In this document: positions 5,570 to 5,772 of the stretch, one piece after another
Layout: the number at the start of each line of letters is the position of its first letter
How positions within the stretch are numbered: position 1 is the stretch's first letter
NCBI GenBank assembly: GCA_002721895.1
Contig: PBLV01000016.1
Span: 47,132 to 52,903, forward strand
Reading direction: 5' to 3'
DNA: 5,772 bases
Source of the DNA: Verrucomicrobiales bacterium
Lineage (GTDB): Bacteria > Verrucomicrobiota > Verrucomicrobiae > Limisphaerales > UBA1100
Translations under genes and position numbers: made by a program
The notes under the pieces: generated by a model
What the model was told of the DNA's origin: nothing
The model's database searches: none
The model's input: only the letters and a program-made list of their open reading frames with translations

Positions 5570-5772
5570 GGCAGGAAGAGCCGGACATGACGCCGACGCA
5601 AAAGTTGGCGGCGTTGATGATCCTCTTGGGCGAGGATACGGCGGCCAATATGCTCAAGTCGTTTGACGATAACGAGCGCGAGTTGGTGTGCGCGGAGATG
5701 GCCAACCTGCCAATGCTGACGCAGGAACAGCAGGGCAGGGTGCTTCAGGAGTTCACCGAGATGGCCATTGCC
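5542..5772 (+). CDS. fliG: Flagellar motor switch protein FliG (5' part only)
   Basis: The first 77 codons are present and the frame runs off the right edge; FliG is normally about 330-340 residues. Residues 16-77 match the FliG N-terminal domain: MTPTQKLAALMILLGEDTAA is the usual QKAAILLLSLG-type opening, followed by a helix with FDDNERELVCAEMANLPMLT. This domain binds the C-terminus of FliF, encoded just upstream, and anchors the C-ring to the MS ring. ATG 5542 has a good ribosome-binding site (AAGGAAGGA, 5528-5536). A second in-frame ATG at 5587 also has one (AAGGAGG at 5565-5571 and AGGAAG at 5573-5578). It would remove a charged 15-residue leader that is not typical of the family, so the true start is uncertain. 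Confidence 0.93.
   Translation, partial: MAQATRNPRRQEEPDMTPTQKLAALMILLGEDTAANMLKSFDDNERELVCAEMANLPMLTQEQQGRVLQEFTEMAIA

Noticed and set aside
4629..5601. Long minus-strand frames (4629-5240 and 4936-5601) opposite the 3' part of fliF.
   Set aside because: They are mirror translations of the Ala/Gly-rich and charged parts of fliF, with no start signal or recognisable domain.

Overview
The window looks like chromosomal DNA from a flagellated Gram-negative-type bacterium with moderately high GC content in its genes. Two facts suggest a PVC-group bacterium, perhaps Verrucomicrobiota. The class II basal-body operon flgB-flgC-fliE-fliF-fliG sits beside a large exported Sel1-repeat protein, and Shine-Dalgarno sequences are of mixed strength. 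This placement is a guess from general style; the sequence contains no marker that settles it.

Layout. Bases 1-2062 are one continuous reading frame on the minus strand. It begins at base 2062 and is still open at the left edge, with 687 codons visible. It encodes a probably secreted or periplasmic protein made of Sel1/TPR-like helical repeats, with a LysM-like module in the middle and an unrecognised segment near the visible end. Bases 2063-2364 are an AT-rich divergent intergenic region. It holds a palindromic TATAAT element that could serve both directions, a short inverted repeat, an IHF-like stem-loop sequence and, directly in front of flgB, a strong match to a sigma-54 (-24/-12) promoter. 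Bases 2365-5772 carry five co-directional, closely spaced flagellar genes: flgB, flgC, fliE, fliF and the first 77 codons of fliG.

How the genes work together. FliF forms the MS ring in the inner membrane. FliE joins the MS ring to the rod, and FlgB and FlgC build the proximal rod. FliG binds the cytoplasmic C-terminus of FliF and forms the torque-receiving part of the switch. The operon therefore encodes a contiguous piece of the basal body, from the C-ring through the MS ring to the proximal rod. Gaps between genes are only 16-29 bases, which fits one transcript starting near 2364.

No RNA gene, insertion sequence, CRISPR array or intrinsic terminator was convincingly seen. The points most worth a second look are the sigma-54 site whose predicted transcript would begin almost at the flgB start codon, the LysM module embedded in Sel1 repeats, the long low-complexity cytoplasmic tail of FliF, and the duplicated ribosome-binding segment in front of two possible fliG starts. 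I do not see a clearly new multi-gene system here.
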